From UBA4615 sp964399635 (GTDB taxonomy: Bacteria > Pseudomonadota > Gammaproteobacteria > Burkholderiales > Burkholderiaceae_E), in the NCBI GenBank assembly GCA_964399635.1, contig CAYNRU010000038.1, positions 1 to 64,000 of the forward strand: a DNA stretch of 64,000 nt. Reading direction: 5' to 3'. Below are positions 34,178 through 43,126 of this stretch, piece after piece (position 1 is the first letter of the stretch; each line of letters opens with the position of its first letter). The position numbers and the translations under genes were made by a program. Below the pieces are notes generated by a model, which was not told the origin of the DNA, ran no database searches, and saw nothing but the letters and a program-made list of their open reading frames with translations.

Positions 34178-34200
34178 GGCGAGGCCGCTGGCGCCTCGCC
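34178..34200 (-). terminator. Hairpin between pstS and pstC, possible partial terminator
   Basis: On the minus strand GGCGAGG (34200-34194) pairs with CCTCGCC (34184-34178) around a 9-base loop, and TTCTTCTTA follows. It lies in the 91-bp pstS-pstC gap. Such attenuators keep binding-protein levels above permease levels; the T-tract is interrupted, so termination is partial at best. Confidence 0.5.
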
Positions 34201-34240
34201 GTCCGGTCCGGAACGGGCGGCCGAAGCCGCCGGCCGGATG

Positions 34241-35275
34241 TCAGTTGAGGACCGCCTTGCCTGAACCGTCCTTGATACCGCTCCACGAGCCTTCGACCTG
34301 CTTCACGAGGCTGGCCGGCAGCGGCACGTAGTCCAGATCGACCGCCATCTTCTGACCATTGTTCAGCGCCCATTTGAAGAACTTCAGGGCTTCGGCCGAT
34401 CGCTTCGGATCCTGTGCAGCGATGTGCATCAAGATGAACGAGGCCGAGGTGATCGGCCAGGCGTTCGGACCCGCCAGGTTGTTCAGGTTGGCGCCGAAGC
34501 CGGGCGCCGAGTTCCAGTCGGCTCTTTCGGCCGCGGCCGCGAAGGTCAGGTCGTCGGCCTTCACCACCTTGCCGTCACGGTTGATCATCGACGCGTAGCT
34601 CATCTTGTTCTGCTTGGCGTAGGCGTACTCGACGTAGCCCATCGCGCCAGCGATCTTGCTGACGTTCGCCGCGACCCCCGCGTTGCCTCGGCCGCCGACG
34701 CCGACCGGCCAGTTCACGGTCTTGCCCGCGCCCGGCGAACCCTTGAAGGCCGCCGAGGACTGCGCGAGGTAGTCGGTGAACACGGCCGTCGTGCCGGATG
34801 AATCCGAACGGTAAACCAGCGTGATCGCCGTCGACGGCAGGTTCAGCTTGGGATTGAGCTTGACGATCGCAGGATCGTTCCAGGTCTTGATCGCACCGCG
34901 GAAGATATCTGCCAGCACTTCGCCGTTGAGCGTCATTTCGTTGGCCGCGATGCCCGGAACATTGAACACCGCCACGACGCCTCCGATCACCGCCGGGAAC
35001 TGCAGGAGGCCGCCCTTGGACAGCTCGTCGCCCGACATCGGATCGTCGGAGGCACCGAAGTCGACGGTCTTTGCGGTGATCTGCTTGACGCCGCCGCCCG
35101 AGCCGATCGCCTGGTAGTTGAGTTGCGCGCCGGTGGCCGCCTTGTAGGCCTCGGCCCACTTGGCGTAGATGGGCGCGGGGAATGTCGCGCCCGCGCCGGT
35201 GATGTCCTGGGCGTGGGCGGCGTGGGCGGCGATCGCGATCGCGGCGCCGGCCAGCAGTCGAGTCGTCAGCGTCAT
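34241..35275 (-). CDS. pstS: Phosphate ABC transporter substrate-binding protein PstS
   Basis: A 344-residue periplasmic phosphate-binding protein. After the signal peptide (LLAGAAIAIAAHAAHA) the mature protein begins QDITGAGATFPAPIYAKWAE, the PstS signature. IGSGGGVKQI and YRSDSSGTTAVFTDYL contain phosphate-binding Ser, Thr and Arg residues. It is the first gene of pstSCAB-phoU, with a Pho box 58 bp upstream of the start. Confidence 0.97.
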   Translation of the reverse strand: MTLTTRLLAGAAIAIAAHAAHAQDITGAGATFPAPIYAKWAEAYKAATGAQLNYQAIGSGGGVKQITAKTVDFGASDDPMSGDELSKGGLLQFPAVIGGVVAVFNVPGIAANEMTLNGEVLADIFRGAIKTWNDPAIVKLNPKLNLPSTAITLVYRSDSSGTTAVFTDYLAQSSAAFKGSPGAGKTVNWPVGVGGRGNAGVAANVSKIAGAMGYVEYAYAKQNKMSYASMINRDGKVVKADDLTFAAAAERADWNSAPGFGANLNNLAGPNAWPITSASFILMHIAAQDPKRSAEALKFFKWALNNGQKMAVDLDYVPLPASLVKQVEGSWSGIKDGSGKAVLN

Positions 35276-35316
35276 GTCGGATTGTCCTGTGAGGGGGTAA
35301 AGCGGAGGAAGCGCGC

Positions 35317-35350
35317 AGCGTAAGGGCGGCAGATGACAGGTTCGTGACAC
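35317..35350 (-). promoter_or_regulatory. PhoB box and minus-10 of the pst operon promoter
   Basis: On the minus strand GTGTCAC (35350-35344), GAAC and CTGTCAT (35339-35333) form an 18-bp Pho box with 11-bp repeat spacing. TACGCT (35322-35317) follows after exactly 10 bases, the normal place for the minus-10 of a PhoB-dependent promoter that lacks a minus-35. The pstS ATG is about 40 bases further on. Confidence 0.75.
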
Positions 35351-35475
35351 CCCGGAGGCTGCCCGGCCGCGCCAGGCTGGGGCGCCGTCGGGCCGCCCGG
35401 CACGGGTCCGCACCCGCCCGCGGGTATCATCCGCCCCGATCGCACACCCCGCGCCGCCCCAGCCGTTACAGATCG

Positions 35476-36585
35476 ATGTCCGCGCCGCCGCCGGCCCTTC
35501 CGGGCCCGTCCTCCGCCGAAGCCGCCGCCCACGCGCCCGCCCCGGGCTCGACGATGGCGGACTTCGACTACCTGCTGCCGCCCGAGCTGATCGCCCAGCA
35601 TCCGCCCGGGATCCGGGGGGCATCGCGCCTGCTGCACGTGTCGCCCGGCCCGGTGCCGGGCGCGCCCGGGCTCGCCGACCTGTGGTTCCGGGACCTGCCC
35701 GGCCTGCTCGCACCGGGCGACCTGCTGGTGCTGAACGACACCCGCGTCATCAAGGCCCGGCTGCACGGCACGAAGGCCACCGGCGGGCGCGTCGAGCTGC
35801 TGATCGAGCGCATCGACGGCGAGCGCGAGGCGGTCGCGATGATCCGCGCGAGCCACCCCCCGGCGGTCGGATCCGTGCTGTCCTTCGACGGCGCGACCGC
35901 GCAGGTGCGCTCGCGCTCGGGCGCCTTCTATGGCCTGGGCTTCGACGTGCCGCTGCTCGAACTGCTGGAGCGGGTGGGCAGCCTGCCCCTGCCCCACTAT
36001 ATCCAGCACGCACCCGACGCCCGGGACCACGAGCGCTACCAGACGGTCTACGCGCGACACCCGGGCGCGGTGGCCGCGCCGACCGCCGGCCTGCACTTCG
36101 ACGATGCGCTGTTCGCCGCGCTCGCGGCGCGCGGCGTCGAGCGGACCTTCGTGACCCTGCATGTCGGCGCGGGCACCTTCCAGCCGGTGCGCGACGAGGA
36201 CCCGGCCAGGCACGTGATGCACGTGGAGCGCTACCGGGTCACGCCCGAGGCCGCGGCCGCGATCGACGCGGCGCGCGCGCGCTGCGGGCGCATCGTCGCA
36301 GTCGGGACCACCTCGCTGCGCACGCTCGAGTCGGCCGCCGACGCAGACGGCCGCGTGGCGGCGGGCTCGGGCGAGACCGCCCTGTTCATCCGCCCGGGCT
36401 ACCGGTTCCGCGTCGTGGACCGCCTGCTGACCAACTTCCACCTGCCCAGGTCGACCCTGATGATGCTGATCGCCGCCTTCTCGGGCCTGCCCGAGGTCCG
36501 AGCCGCCTACGCGCACGCGGTGGCGCAGCGCTACCGATTCTTCAGCTACGGGGACGCGACGCTGCTCGAGCGGGCGGCGCCGTGA
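35476..36585 (+). CDS. queA: S-adenosylmethionine:tRNA ribosyltransferase-isomerase
   Basis: QueA converts preQ1-modified tRNA to epoxyqueuosine using the ribosyl part of SAM. Signatures are DFDYLLPPELIAQHPP, LVLNDTRVIKARLHG, and AAPTAGLHF and VGAGTFQPV, plus DRLLTNFHLPRSTLMMLIAAF near the end. The ATG at 35476 gives 369 residues with a 26-residue Ala/Pro-rich leader; ATG 35554 (MADFDYLLPP) gives 343 residues and matches the family start better. Neither has a strong ribosome site. It overlaps tgt by a GTGA. Confidence 0.94.
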   Translation: MSAPPPALPGPSSAEAAAHAPAPGSTMADFDYLLPPELIAQHPPGIRGASRLLHVSPGPVPGAPGLADLWFRDLPGLLAPGDLLVLNDTRVIKARLHGTKATGGRVELLIERIDGEREAVAMIRASHPPAVGSVLSFDGATAQVRSRSGAFYGLGFDVPLLELLERVGSLPLPHYIQHAPDARDHERYQTVYARHPGAVAAPTAGLHFDDALFAALAARGVERTFVTLHVGAGTFQPVRDEDPARHVMHVERYRVTPEAAAAIDAARARCGRIVAVGTTSLRTLESAADADGRVAAGSGETALFIRPGYRFRVVDRLLTNFHLPRSTLMMLIAAFSGLPEVRAAYAHAVAQRYRFFSYGDATLLERAAP

Positions 36586-37721
36586 GCGGCACCATGGACT
36601 TCAGCCTGCTCGCCACCGACGGGCGCGCGCGCCGGGGCGTGCTGACGCTGGCCCACGGCACCGTCCAGACGCCCATCTTCATGCCGGTGGGCACCTACGG
36701 CGCGGTCAAGACGATGGCCCCGCGCGACCTGACGGAGGTGGGCGCGCAGATCATCCTGGGCAACACCTTCCACCTGTGGCTGCGTCCGGGCACCGAGGTG
36801 ATGGACACCCTCGGCGGCCTGCACGGCTTCAACGGCTGGAGCGGGCCGATCCTGACCGACTCGGGCGGATTCCAGGTCTGGAGCCTTGGCAAGACCCGCA
36901 GCATCACCGAGGAGGGCGTGCGCTTCGCCTCGCCGATCAACGGCGACCGGCTGATGCTGAGCCCCGAGGAGTCGATGCGCATCCAGCGCTCCCTGAACTC
37001 CGACGTCGCGATGATCTTCGACGAGTGCACCCCCTACGAGATCGACGGGCGCCCGGCCACCCTCGACGAGGCGGCGGCGTCGATGCGCCTGTCGCTGCGC
37101 TGGGCGCGCCGCTCGCGCGACGCCTTCGATGCGCAGGGCAACCCCAACGCGCTGTTCGGCATCGTGCAGGGCGGCATGTTCGAGGCGCTGCGCGACGAGT
37201 CGCTCGCCGGGCTGACCGACGTCGGGTTCGACGGCTACGCGATCGGCGGGCTGTCGGTGGGCGAGCCCAAGGAGGACATGATGCGGGTGCTGGACCACGT
37301 CGGCGCCCGCCTGCCCGCCGACCGGCCCCGCTACCTGATGGGGGTCGGCACGCCGGAGGACCTGGTGGCCGGCATCGCGATGGGCATCGACATGTTCGAC
37401 TGCGTGATGCCGACCCGCAACGCCCGAAACGGCTGGCTCTTCACCCGATTCGGGGACATCAAGATCCGCAACGCGAAGCACCGCGCCGACCCGCGACCGC
37501 TGGACGAGACCTGCGCCTGCCACGCCTGCAGGACCACGACGCGCGCCTACCTGCACCACCTGAACCGGATCGACGAGATTCTGGGCGCCCACCTCGCCAC
37601 GATCCACAACCTGCACTACTACCTCGACCTGATGGCGCGCGCCCGCGAGGCCATCGGGGCGGGCCGCTTCGGAGCCTTCCGTGCGTCGTTTTCAGCGGAC
37701 CGCGCGCGCGGCGCCGGCTGA
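36582..37721 (+). CDS. tgt: Queuine/preQ1 tRNA-ribosyltransferase
   Basis: TGT exchanges guanine 34 for preQ1 in tRNAs with GUN anticodons. LTDSGGFQVWSLG holds the catalytic Asp of the active-site loop; MPTRNARNG with the preceding FDCVMP holds the nucleophile Asp; the zinc site is CACHAC plus His further on (THHLNR... region). About 379 residues. GTG 36582 overlaps the queA stop (GTGA); ATG 36594 (MDFSLLATDG) is the alternative. Together with queA it forms the queuosine pathway. Confidence 0.95.
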   Translation: MSGTMDFSLLATDGRARRGVLTLAHGTVQTPIFMPVGTYGAVKTMAPRDLTEVGAQIILGNTFHLWLRPGTEVMDTLGGLHGFNGWSGPILTDSGGFQVWSLGKTRSITEEGVRFASPINGDRLMLSPEESMRIQRSLNSDVAMIFDECTPYEIDGRPATLDEAAASMRLSLRWARRSRDAFDAQGNPNALFGIVQGGMFEALRDESLAGLTDVGFDGYAIGGLSVGEPKEDMMRVLDHVGARLPADRPRYLMGVGTPEDLVAGIAMGIDMFDCVMPTRNARNGWLFTRFGDIKIRNAKHRADPRPLDETCACHACRTTTRAYLHHLNRIDEILGAHLATIHNLHYYLDLMARAREAIGAGRFGAFRASFSADRARGAG

Positions 37722-37727
37722 TATACT
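37719..37727 (+). promoter_or_regulatory. Extended minus-10 promoter for yajC-secDF
   Basis: TGATATACT is a TGn extended minus-10 with TATACT as hexamer, about 43 bases before the yajC GTG. The TG comes from the tgt stop codon. No minus-35 is evident, as expected for extended minus-10 promoters. Confidence 0.5.
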
Positions 37728-37769
37728 CGAAGGTTTACGAAAACCACCGACAAAACAAGGATATACATC

Positions 37770-38102
37770 GTGTTCATCTCGAACGCCTACGCACAGACCT
37801 CGGGCGACACCCAGCAGCAGCTGCTCGGCTTCCTGCCGATCATCCTGATGTTCGTGGTGCTCTATTTCCTGATGATCCGCCCCCAGATGAAGCGCGCGAA
37901 AGATCACAAGACGATGCTCGAGGCGCTGTCCAAGGGCGACGAGGTGATCACCGCCGGCGGCATCGTCGGCAAGGTCACCAAGGTCGGGGACGGCTACGTG
38001 ACGCTCGAGGTCGCGCAGCGCGGCGACCAGGGCGTCGAGATGCAGATGCAGAAGACCGCGATCCAGACGCTGCTGCCCAAGGGCACGATCAAGGCGATCT
38101 GA
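37770..38102 (+). CDS. yajC: Sec translocon accessory subunit YajC
   Basis: A 110-residue inner-membrane protein with one N-terminal helix (LGFLPIILMFVVLYFLMI) followed by RPQMKRAKDHKTML and the cytoplasmic GDEVITAGGIVGKVTKV domain. It associates with SecD-SecF and the SecYEG channel. GTG start, with AAGGA about 8 bases upstream. The order tgt-yajC-secD-secF is widely conserved. Confidence 0.96.
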   Translation: MFISNAYAQTSGDTQQQLLGFLPIILMFVVLYFLMIRPQMKRAKDHKTMLEALSKGDEVITAGGIVGKVTKVGDGYVTLEVAQRGDQGVEMQMQKTAIQTLLPKGTIKAI

Positions 38103-38154
38103 GGCCGTCTGCGGAAACCGAGGCAGGAACGACAGGCATGGCGAGGCGAACAGC

Positions 38155-40014
38155 GTGAACCGTTACCCGATCTGGAAGTACGTCGTCATCGCCGTGGCGA
38201 TCCTGTTCGGGCTCGTCTACACGCTGCCCAACTTCTTCGGCGAGCTGCCGGCGGTGCAGGTCTCGAGCGCGAAGGCGACGGTGCGCGTCGACACCGGCGT
38301 GCTCGGGCGCGTCGAGCAGGCGCTGTCAACGGCGCAGGTGCCGCACGGCGGCATCCAGCTCGACGGCGCGTCCATCCGCGTGCGCCTCAAGGACCCGGAC
38401 ACGCAGATCAAGGCGCGCGACGTCATCGCCCGCACCCTGAACCCCGATGCGTCCGACCCGACCTACGTCGTGGCGCTCAACCTGCTGTCGGCCTCGCCGC
38501 AATGGCTGACCAGCCTGCGCGCGCTGCCGATGTACCTCGGCCTGGACCTGCGCGGCGGCGTGCACTTCCTGCTGCAGGTCGACATGAAGCAGGCCGTCTC
38601 CAAGCGCATCGACGCTACCGTCGGCGAACTGCGCGGCCTGCTGCGCGACAAGAACGTCCGGCACGCGGGCATCGTGCGCAACGGCGATGCGGTGGAGGTG
38701 CGCTTTCGCGACGAACCTGCCTTCGAGCGCGCCCGCACCCTGATCACCGACGCCAACGCCGACCTGCAGCTCACCGCGGCCGCCGCCGAGGGCGGCGAGC
38801 GCAAGCTCGTCGTCGCGCTCAAGCCGGCGGCCGAGCGCGCGCTGCTCGACACCTCGATCAAGCAGAACATCACCACGCTGCAAAATCGGATCAACGAGCT
38901 CGGCGTGTCCGAGCCGATCATCGCGCAGCAGGGCGCCGACCGGATCGTCGTCCAGTTGCCTGGCGTGCAGGACACCGCACGCGCCAAGGACATCCTGGGC
39001 CGGACCGCGACGCTGGAGGCGCGGCTGGTCGACCTCACGCAGGAGGCGCAGGGCGCGGTGGTGGGCCAGGGGTCGGTGCCCTTCGGCTCGGAGCTGTTCC
39101 GCCAGGGGCGCGGCGCGCCGGTGGTGCTCAAGAAGCAGGCGATCTTCACCGGCGAGCAGCTGACCGGCGCGGCCGCCACGTTCGACGAGAACCAGCGCCC
39201 GGCGGTGGCCATCAGCCTGAACGACGCCGCCGGCCGCGTGCTGCGCGAGGTCTCGCGCGAGAACATCAAGAAGCCGATGGCGGTGGTGCTGTTCGAGCGC
39301 GGCCGCGGCGAGGTGCTCACCGTCGCCACGATCCAGTCGGAGCTCGGCTCGCGCTTCCAGATCACCGGCATGGATTCGCCGCAGGCCTCCAACGACCTCG
39401 CGCTGCTGCTGCGCGCCGGCGCGCTGGCCGCGCCGATGGAGATCATCGAGGAGCGCACGATCGGCCCGAGCCTGGGCGCCGACAACATCCGCCAGGGCTT
39501 CAACTCGACGCTCTACGGCTTCATCGCGATCGCCGCGTTCATGATCGCGTACTACATGGTCGTCGGCTTCATCTCCACGCTGGCGCTGGCGGTGAACCTG
39601 CTGCTGCTGATCGCGCTGCTGTCGCTGCTGCAGGCGACCCTCACGCTGCCGGGCATCGCCGCGATCGCGCTGACGCTGGGCATGGCGATCGACGCCAACG
39701 TCCTGATCAACGAACGCATCCGCGAGGAGCTGCGCAACGGCGCGAGCCCGCAGGCGGCGATCTCAACCGGCTACGAGAAGGCCTGGGGCACGATCCTAGA
39801 CTCCAACATCACGACGCTGATCGCCGGCGTCGCGCTGCTGGTGTTCGGGTCGGGCGCGGTCCGCGGTTTCGCGGTGGTCCACTGCCTGGGCATCCTGACC
39901 TCGATGTTCTCCGCGGTCGTGGTCTCGCGCGGCATCGTCAACCTCTGGTACGGCCGCCAGAAGAAGCTGTCCTCGATCTCGATCGGGCAGGTCTGGAAGC
40001 CCAAGGGGGCCTGA
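38155..40014 (+). CDS. secD: Protein translocase subunit SecD
   Basis: SecD uses the proton gradient to pull exported proteins through SecYEG. The 619-residue product has a first helix (YVVIAVAILFGLVYTLPNFFG), the large periplasmic P1 domain, LGLDLRGGVHFLLQVD (signature), and five C-terminal helices around IAAFMIAYYMVVGFI and GMAIDANVLINERIREE, the RND-type motif with the conserved Asp. GTG start. Confidence 0.97.
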   Translation: MNRYPIWKYVVIAVAILFGLVYTLPNFFGELPAVQVSSAKATVRVDTGVLGRVEQALSTAQVPHGGIQLDGASIRVRLKDPDTQIKARDVIARTLNPDASDPTYVVALNLLSASPQWLTSLRALPMYLGLDLRGGVHFLLQVDMKQAVSKRIDATVGELRGLLRDKNVRHAGIVRNGDAVEVRFRDEPAFERARTLITDANADLQLTAAAAEGGERKLVVALKPAAERALLDTSIKQNITTLQNRINELGVSEPIIAQQGADRIVVQLPGVQDTARAKDILGRTATLEARLVDLTQEAQGAVVGQGSVPFGSELFRQGRGAPVVLKKQAIFTGEQLTGAAATFDENQRPAVAISLNDAAGRVLREVSRENIKKPMAVVLFERGRGEVLTVATIQSELGSRFQITGMDSPQASNDLALLLRAGALAAPMEIIEERTIGPSLGADNIRQGFNSTLYGFIAIAAFMIAYYMVVGFISTLALAVNLLLLIALLSLLQATLTLPGIAAIALTLGMAIDANVLINERIREELRNGASPQAAISTGYEKAWGTILDSNITTLIAGVALLVFGSGAVRGFAVVHCLGILTSMFSAVVVSRGIVNLWYGRQKKLSSISIGQVWKPKGA

Positions 40015-40018
40015 AGCG

Positions 40019-40957
40019 ATGGAATTCTTCCGTATCAGCCGCGACATCCCGTTCATGCGCCATGCGCTGGTGCTGAACGCGATCTCGCTGATCACCTTCC
40101 TCGCCGCGGTCGCCTTCCTGCTGTTCCGGGGCCTGCACTTCTCCATCGAATTCACCGGCGGCACGGTGATGGAGGTCGCCTACCCGCAGGCGGCCGAGGT
40201 CCAGAAGGTCCGCGACCTGGTCGGGACGCTCGGCTTCACCGAAGTGCAGGTCCAGAATTTCGGCACTTCGCGCGACGTGATGATCCGGCTGTCGCCCGAC
40301 AAGGGCACCACCTCGGCGCAGCAGAGCGAGAAGGTGATGGCCGCACTGAAGGCGACGGAGCCGGGCGTCGAGCTGCGCCGGGTCGAGTTCGTGGGGCCAC
40401 AGGTGGGCAAGGAGCTCGCCACCGACGGCGCGCTCGCGCTGCTGTTCGTGATCGTCGGCATCATGATCTACCTGGCCTTCCGCTTCGAGTGGAAATTCTC
40501 GGTGGCCGCGATCGTCGCCAACCTGCACGACGTGATCATCATCCTGGGCTTCTTCGCGGCCTTCCAGTGGGAGTTCTCGCTGTCGGTGCTGGCCGCGGTG
40601 CTGGCCGTGCTCGGCTACTCGGTCAACGAGTCGGTGGTCATCTTCGACCGGATCCGCGAGACCTTCCGCAAGCAGCGCAAGATGGACACCGTCCAGGTCA
40701 TCGACCACGCGATCACCAGCACGATATCGCGCACGATGATCACGCACGGCTCGACGCTGATGATGGTCCTGGCGATGCTGTTCTTCGGCGGCCCGACCCT
40801 GCACTACTTCGCGCTCGCGCTGGCGATCGGCATCTGCTTCGGCATCTACTCGTCGGTGTTCGTCGCCGCCGCCATCGCGATGTGGCTGGGCGTCAAGCGC
40901 GAGGACCTGATCAAGCCGGTCAAGAAGAAGGACGGCTCGGAAGTCGAGCTGCCCTGA
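40019..40957 (+). CDS. secF: Protein translocase subunit SecF
   Basis: A 312-residue partner of SecD. The periplasmic start GLHFSIEFTGGTVMEV is the SecF signature; helices include VIVGIMIYLAFRFEW, and LGYSVNESVVIFDRIRE is the RND-type motif. It follows secD after 4 bp and is part of the same transcript. Confidence 0.97.
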   Translation: MEFFRISRDIPFMRHALVLNAISLITFLAAVAFLLFRGLHFSIEFTGGTVMEVAYPQAAEVQKVRDLVGTLGFTEVQVQNFGTSRDVMIRLSPDKGTTSAQQSEKVMAALKATEPGVELRRVEFVGPQVGKELATDGALALLFVIVGIMIYLAFRFEWKFSVAAIVANLHDVIIILGFFAAFQWEFSLSVLAAVLAVLGYSVNESVVIFDRIRETFRKQRKMDTVQVIDHAITSTISRTMITHGSTLMMVLAMLFFGGPTLHYFALALAIGICFGIYSSVFVAAAIAMWLGVKREDLIKPVKKKDGSEVELP

Positions 40958-40995
40958 CGCGGGCCGGTATCGCACCCTGGACGGCAGGCTGAACC

Positions 40996-41280
40996 ATGCC
41001 CGCAGCCCCCGATGTGCGCCACGTCCCCGGCTCGAGCCGCTTCGAGGCCATCGTCGACGGCCAGCCCTGCCGCCTCGACTACCGCCTCGACGACGGCGTG
41101 ATGCGCATCCACCACACCGGGGTCCCGCCCCGGCTCGAGGGCCGCGGCATCGCGGCCGCGCTGACGCAGGCGGCGGTGGCCCATGCCCGCGCCGAGGGCC
41201 TGCGCATCCAGCCCGTGTGCGGCTACGCGCGCGTCTGGCTGGCCCGGCATCCGGAGCACGCGGACCTGATCGCCCGCTGA
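40996..41280 (+). CDS. GNAT-fold N-acetyltransferase (YjdJ type)
   Basis: A 94-residue small GNAT protein of the COG2388 type. PPRLEGRGIAAALTQAAVAHA contains the acetyl-CoA loop R-x-x-GRGIA. QPVCGYARVWLARHPEHADL is the family end. Substrate unknown. It may be cotranscribed with secDF, 38 bp after secF. Confidence 0.78.
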   Translation: MPAAPDVRHVPGSSRFEAIVDGQPCRLDYRLDDGVMRIHHTGVPPRLEGRGIAAALTQAAVAHARAEGLRIQPVCGYARVWLARHPEHADLIAR

Positions 41281-41402
41281 GCACTCACGGGGCGCCGCAG
41301 CGCCCGCGGGTCGACCGATCGTACTGACTGGAACGATCCCGCCCGTACGGATTAGAATCGTCCGACGCCGCATGGCGCGCCCCCTGCCTGGACGACCACG
41401 CC

Positions 41403-42071
41403 ATGACCCCTGCCCCGTCCACCCGGATCCGCGTCTGGGACCTGCCCACGCGCCTCTTCCACTGGCTGCTGGCGCTGGCCATCGTCGGTTCGATCGCGAC
41501 CGTCAAGATCGGCGGCAACCTGATGGTCTGGCACGAGCGCCTGGGCTACTTCGTGCTGACGCTGCTGCTGTTTCGCCTCGCCTGGGGCGTCGTCGGCGGG
41601 CGCTACGCGCGCTTCGCGAACTTCGTGCGGGGGCCGCGCGCAGTGCTGGGCTACCTGCGCGGCAAGGCGGGCACGCCGCACGCACCGGGCCACAACCCGC
41701 TGGGCGCGCTGTCCGTGATGGGGTTGCTCGCGGTGCTCGCCTTCCAGGCTGGATCGGGGCTCTTCACCAACGACGACATCGCCTTCGAGGGGCCGCTCGC
41801 CCGCCATGTGTCGGGCGCGGCATCGAGCCTGCTCACCACGCTGCACCGTCGCAACCAGTGGGTGATCCTCGCGCTGGTGGCGCTGCATGTCTGCGCGATC
41901 CTGTACTACCGGTTCGGGCGCAGCCAGGACCTGATCGCACCCATGGTGCGCGGCGACGCATCGGTGGCGGGCAACCCGGTGCCGAGCCGCGACGACGCCG
42001 CGTTGCGATTGCGTGCGCTGGCGATCGCCGCGGCCTGTGGCCTGGCCGTGGCCTGGCTGGTCAGATACTGA
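41403..42071 (+). CDS. Cytochrome b561 family protein
   Basis: A 222-residue membrane cytochrome b with four helices. VWDLPTRLFHWLLALAIVG gives the first haem-ligand His and VWHERLGYFVLTLLLFRL the second; HVCAILYYRFGRSQDLI closes the haem domain. The fourth helix region includes ALAIAAACGLAVAWLVRY. It is convergent with a soluble cytochrome c', which could be its electron partner, but they are not one operon. Confidence 0.87.
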   Translation: MTPAPSTRIRVWDLPTRLFHWLLALAIVGSIATVKIGGNLMVWHERLGYFVLTLLLFRLAWGVVGGRYARFANFVRGPRAVLGYLRGKAGTPHAPGHNPLGALSVMGLLAVLAFQAGSGLFTNDDIAFEGPLARHVSGAASSLLTTLHRRNQWVILALVALHVCAILYYRFGRSQDLIAPMVRGDASVAGNPVPSRDDAALRLRALAIAAACGLAVAWLVRY

Positions 42072-42146
42072 CAGCCGCGCCCTGGCCGCAGCACAGGCCG
42101 GCCGCGGCGCGGGGCGCATCGGCCGCGCCGCGCCGGCGCCTCGTGC

Positions 42147-42599
42147 TCAGTCGCGACGGAAGTCGTCGTGGCAGCCCTTGCAGGTCGCGGCGGCGGCGCC
42201 GAAGGCCACCTTCAGCGCTGCCGGATCGCCGGCAGCGGCGGGCAGCTTGCCCACCTCCGTGACCATCTTCTCGTAGGCCGCGGTGAACTTCGCGCTGTCC
42301 TTCCAGATCTCGGCCTTGGCGCGCGTGTTCAGGCCGGCCTCGGAGCCGACCGGGAAGGCGCCGCCGGGCAGTTTGGAGAGGACGCCGACCAGCGCGGCAT
42401 TGTCGGCCGCGACCTTGGCGTCGTAGGGCACCCGGCCGTTGACCATCGCGCCGATGCGGCCGAAGTGCGAGCCCAGCAGCGAGAACGCCGCCTGGCGGTA
42501 CTTGATCGCGTCTTCGGGTTTGGCGAACTGCGCGGTGGCGGCGAGCGGCGCGAGTGCCGCGAGAACGACGGCGGATGCTAGGACGTGCTTGGACTTCAT
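42147..42599 (-). CDS. Cytochrome c' (monohaem, class II)
   Basis: A 150-residue periplasmic cytochrome c'. Signal peptide ASAVVLAALAPLAATA, then FAKPEDAIKYRQAAFSLLG at the start of the four-helix bundle. The single haem site CKGCHDDFRRD is at the C terminus, as in the family. Roles include nitric-oxide binding. The ATG overlaps the stop of the MarR gene upstream (ATGA), so its expression is tied to that regulator. Confidence 0.93.
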   Translation of the reverse strand: MKSKHVLASAVVLAALAPLAATAQFAKPEDAIKYRQAAFSLLGSHFGRIGAMVNGRVPYDAKVAADNAALVGVLSKLPGGAFPVGSEAGLNTRAKAEIWKDSAKFTAAYEKMVTEVGKLPAAAGDPAALKVAFGAAAATCKGCHDDFRRD

Positions 42600-43126
42600 G
42601 GATGCTCCTTGGCGGGTCGGGTCAGGGTCCGACGCGGCGGGACGCCGCGCGTGGTGGGGCGACGACCCGGTCGGGCCGCCGGTTCAGCAGGGCTGCGCTC
42701 GGCCTCGACGAGGCCGTCGCGCAAGCGCGTGAGCTGAGCTTCGAGGGCGGCCAGATCGGCCGGGCCGTGATTGGAGAAGCCACGCGAGATGTGCGCGATG
42801 TGCGGCACGAAGACCCGGCGGAACTCCCGGGCGCCGCTGCGGGTCAGGCACACGGTGACGCTGCGCCGGTCGAGGTCGCTCGCGATCCGCTCGACCAGAC
42901 CGCGGGCCTCGAGCCGGTCGACGACCCCGGTCAGCGTGCCCTTGGTGATCAGCGTGCGCTCGCCGAGCTCGCGGAACGACATGCCCTCGGTGTTGCCCAG
43001 CGTCGCCACGATGTCGAACTGCGCAGGCGTCAGGCCCAACGCGCGCACGTGGCGCCCCGACAGGCGCTCGAACGCCTGGTAGGTTTCGGCCAGCAGCCGC
43101 AGCGAGCGCATGAACCGTTCGGCCAT
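42596..43126 (-). CDS. MarR-family transcriptional regulator
   Basis: A 176-residue MarR regulator. LGLTPAQFDIVATLGNTEGM and SFRELGERTLITKGTLTGVVDRLE form the winged helix; the wing is RIASDLDRRSVTVCLT. The C-terminal 35 residues after SPAEPAARPGRR are basic and Pro-rich, longer than usual. The start MAERFMRSLRLLAETYQAF (43126) fits the family better than the upstream frame to 43195. It overlaps the cytochrome c' gene by ATGA, so it may regulate it and itself. Confidence 0.85.
   Translation of the reverse strand: MAERFMRSLRLLAETYQAFERLSGRHVRALGLTPAQFDIVATLGNTEGMSFRELGERTLITKGTLTGVVDRLEARGLVERIASDLDRRSVTVCLTRSGAREFRRVFVPHIAHISRGFSNHGPADLAALEAQLTRLRDGLVEAERSPAEPAARPGRRPTTRGVPPRRTLTRPAKEHP

Noticed and set aside
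41281..41402. A palindromic operator between the GNAT and cytochrome b561 genes
   Set aside because: GATCGTACTGACTGGAACGATC has matching ends but an asymmetric centre and no associated regulator, so I do not call it.
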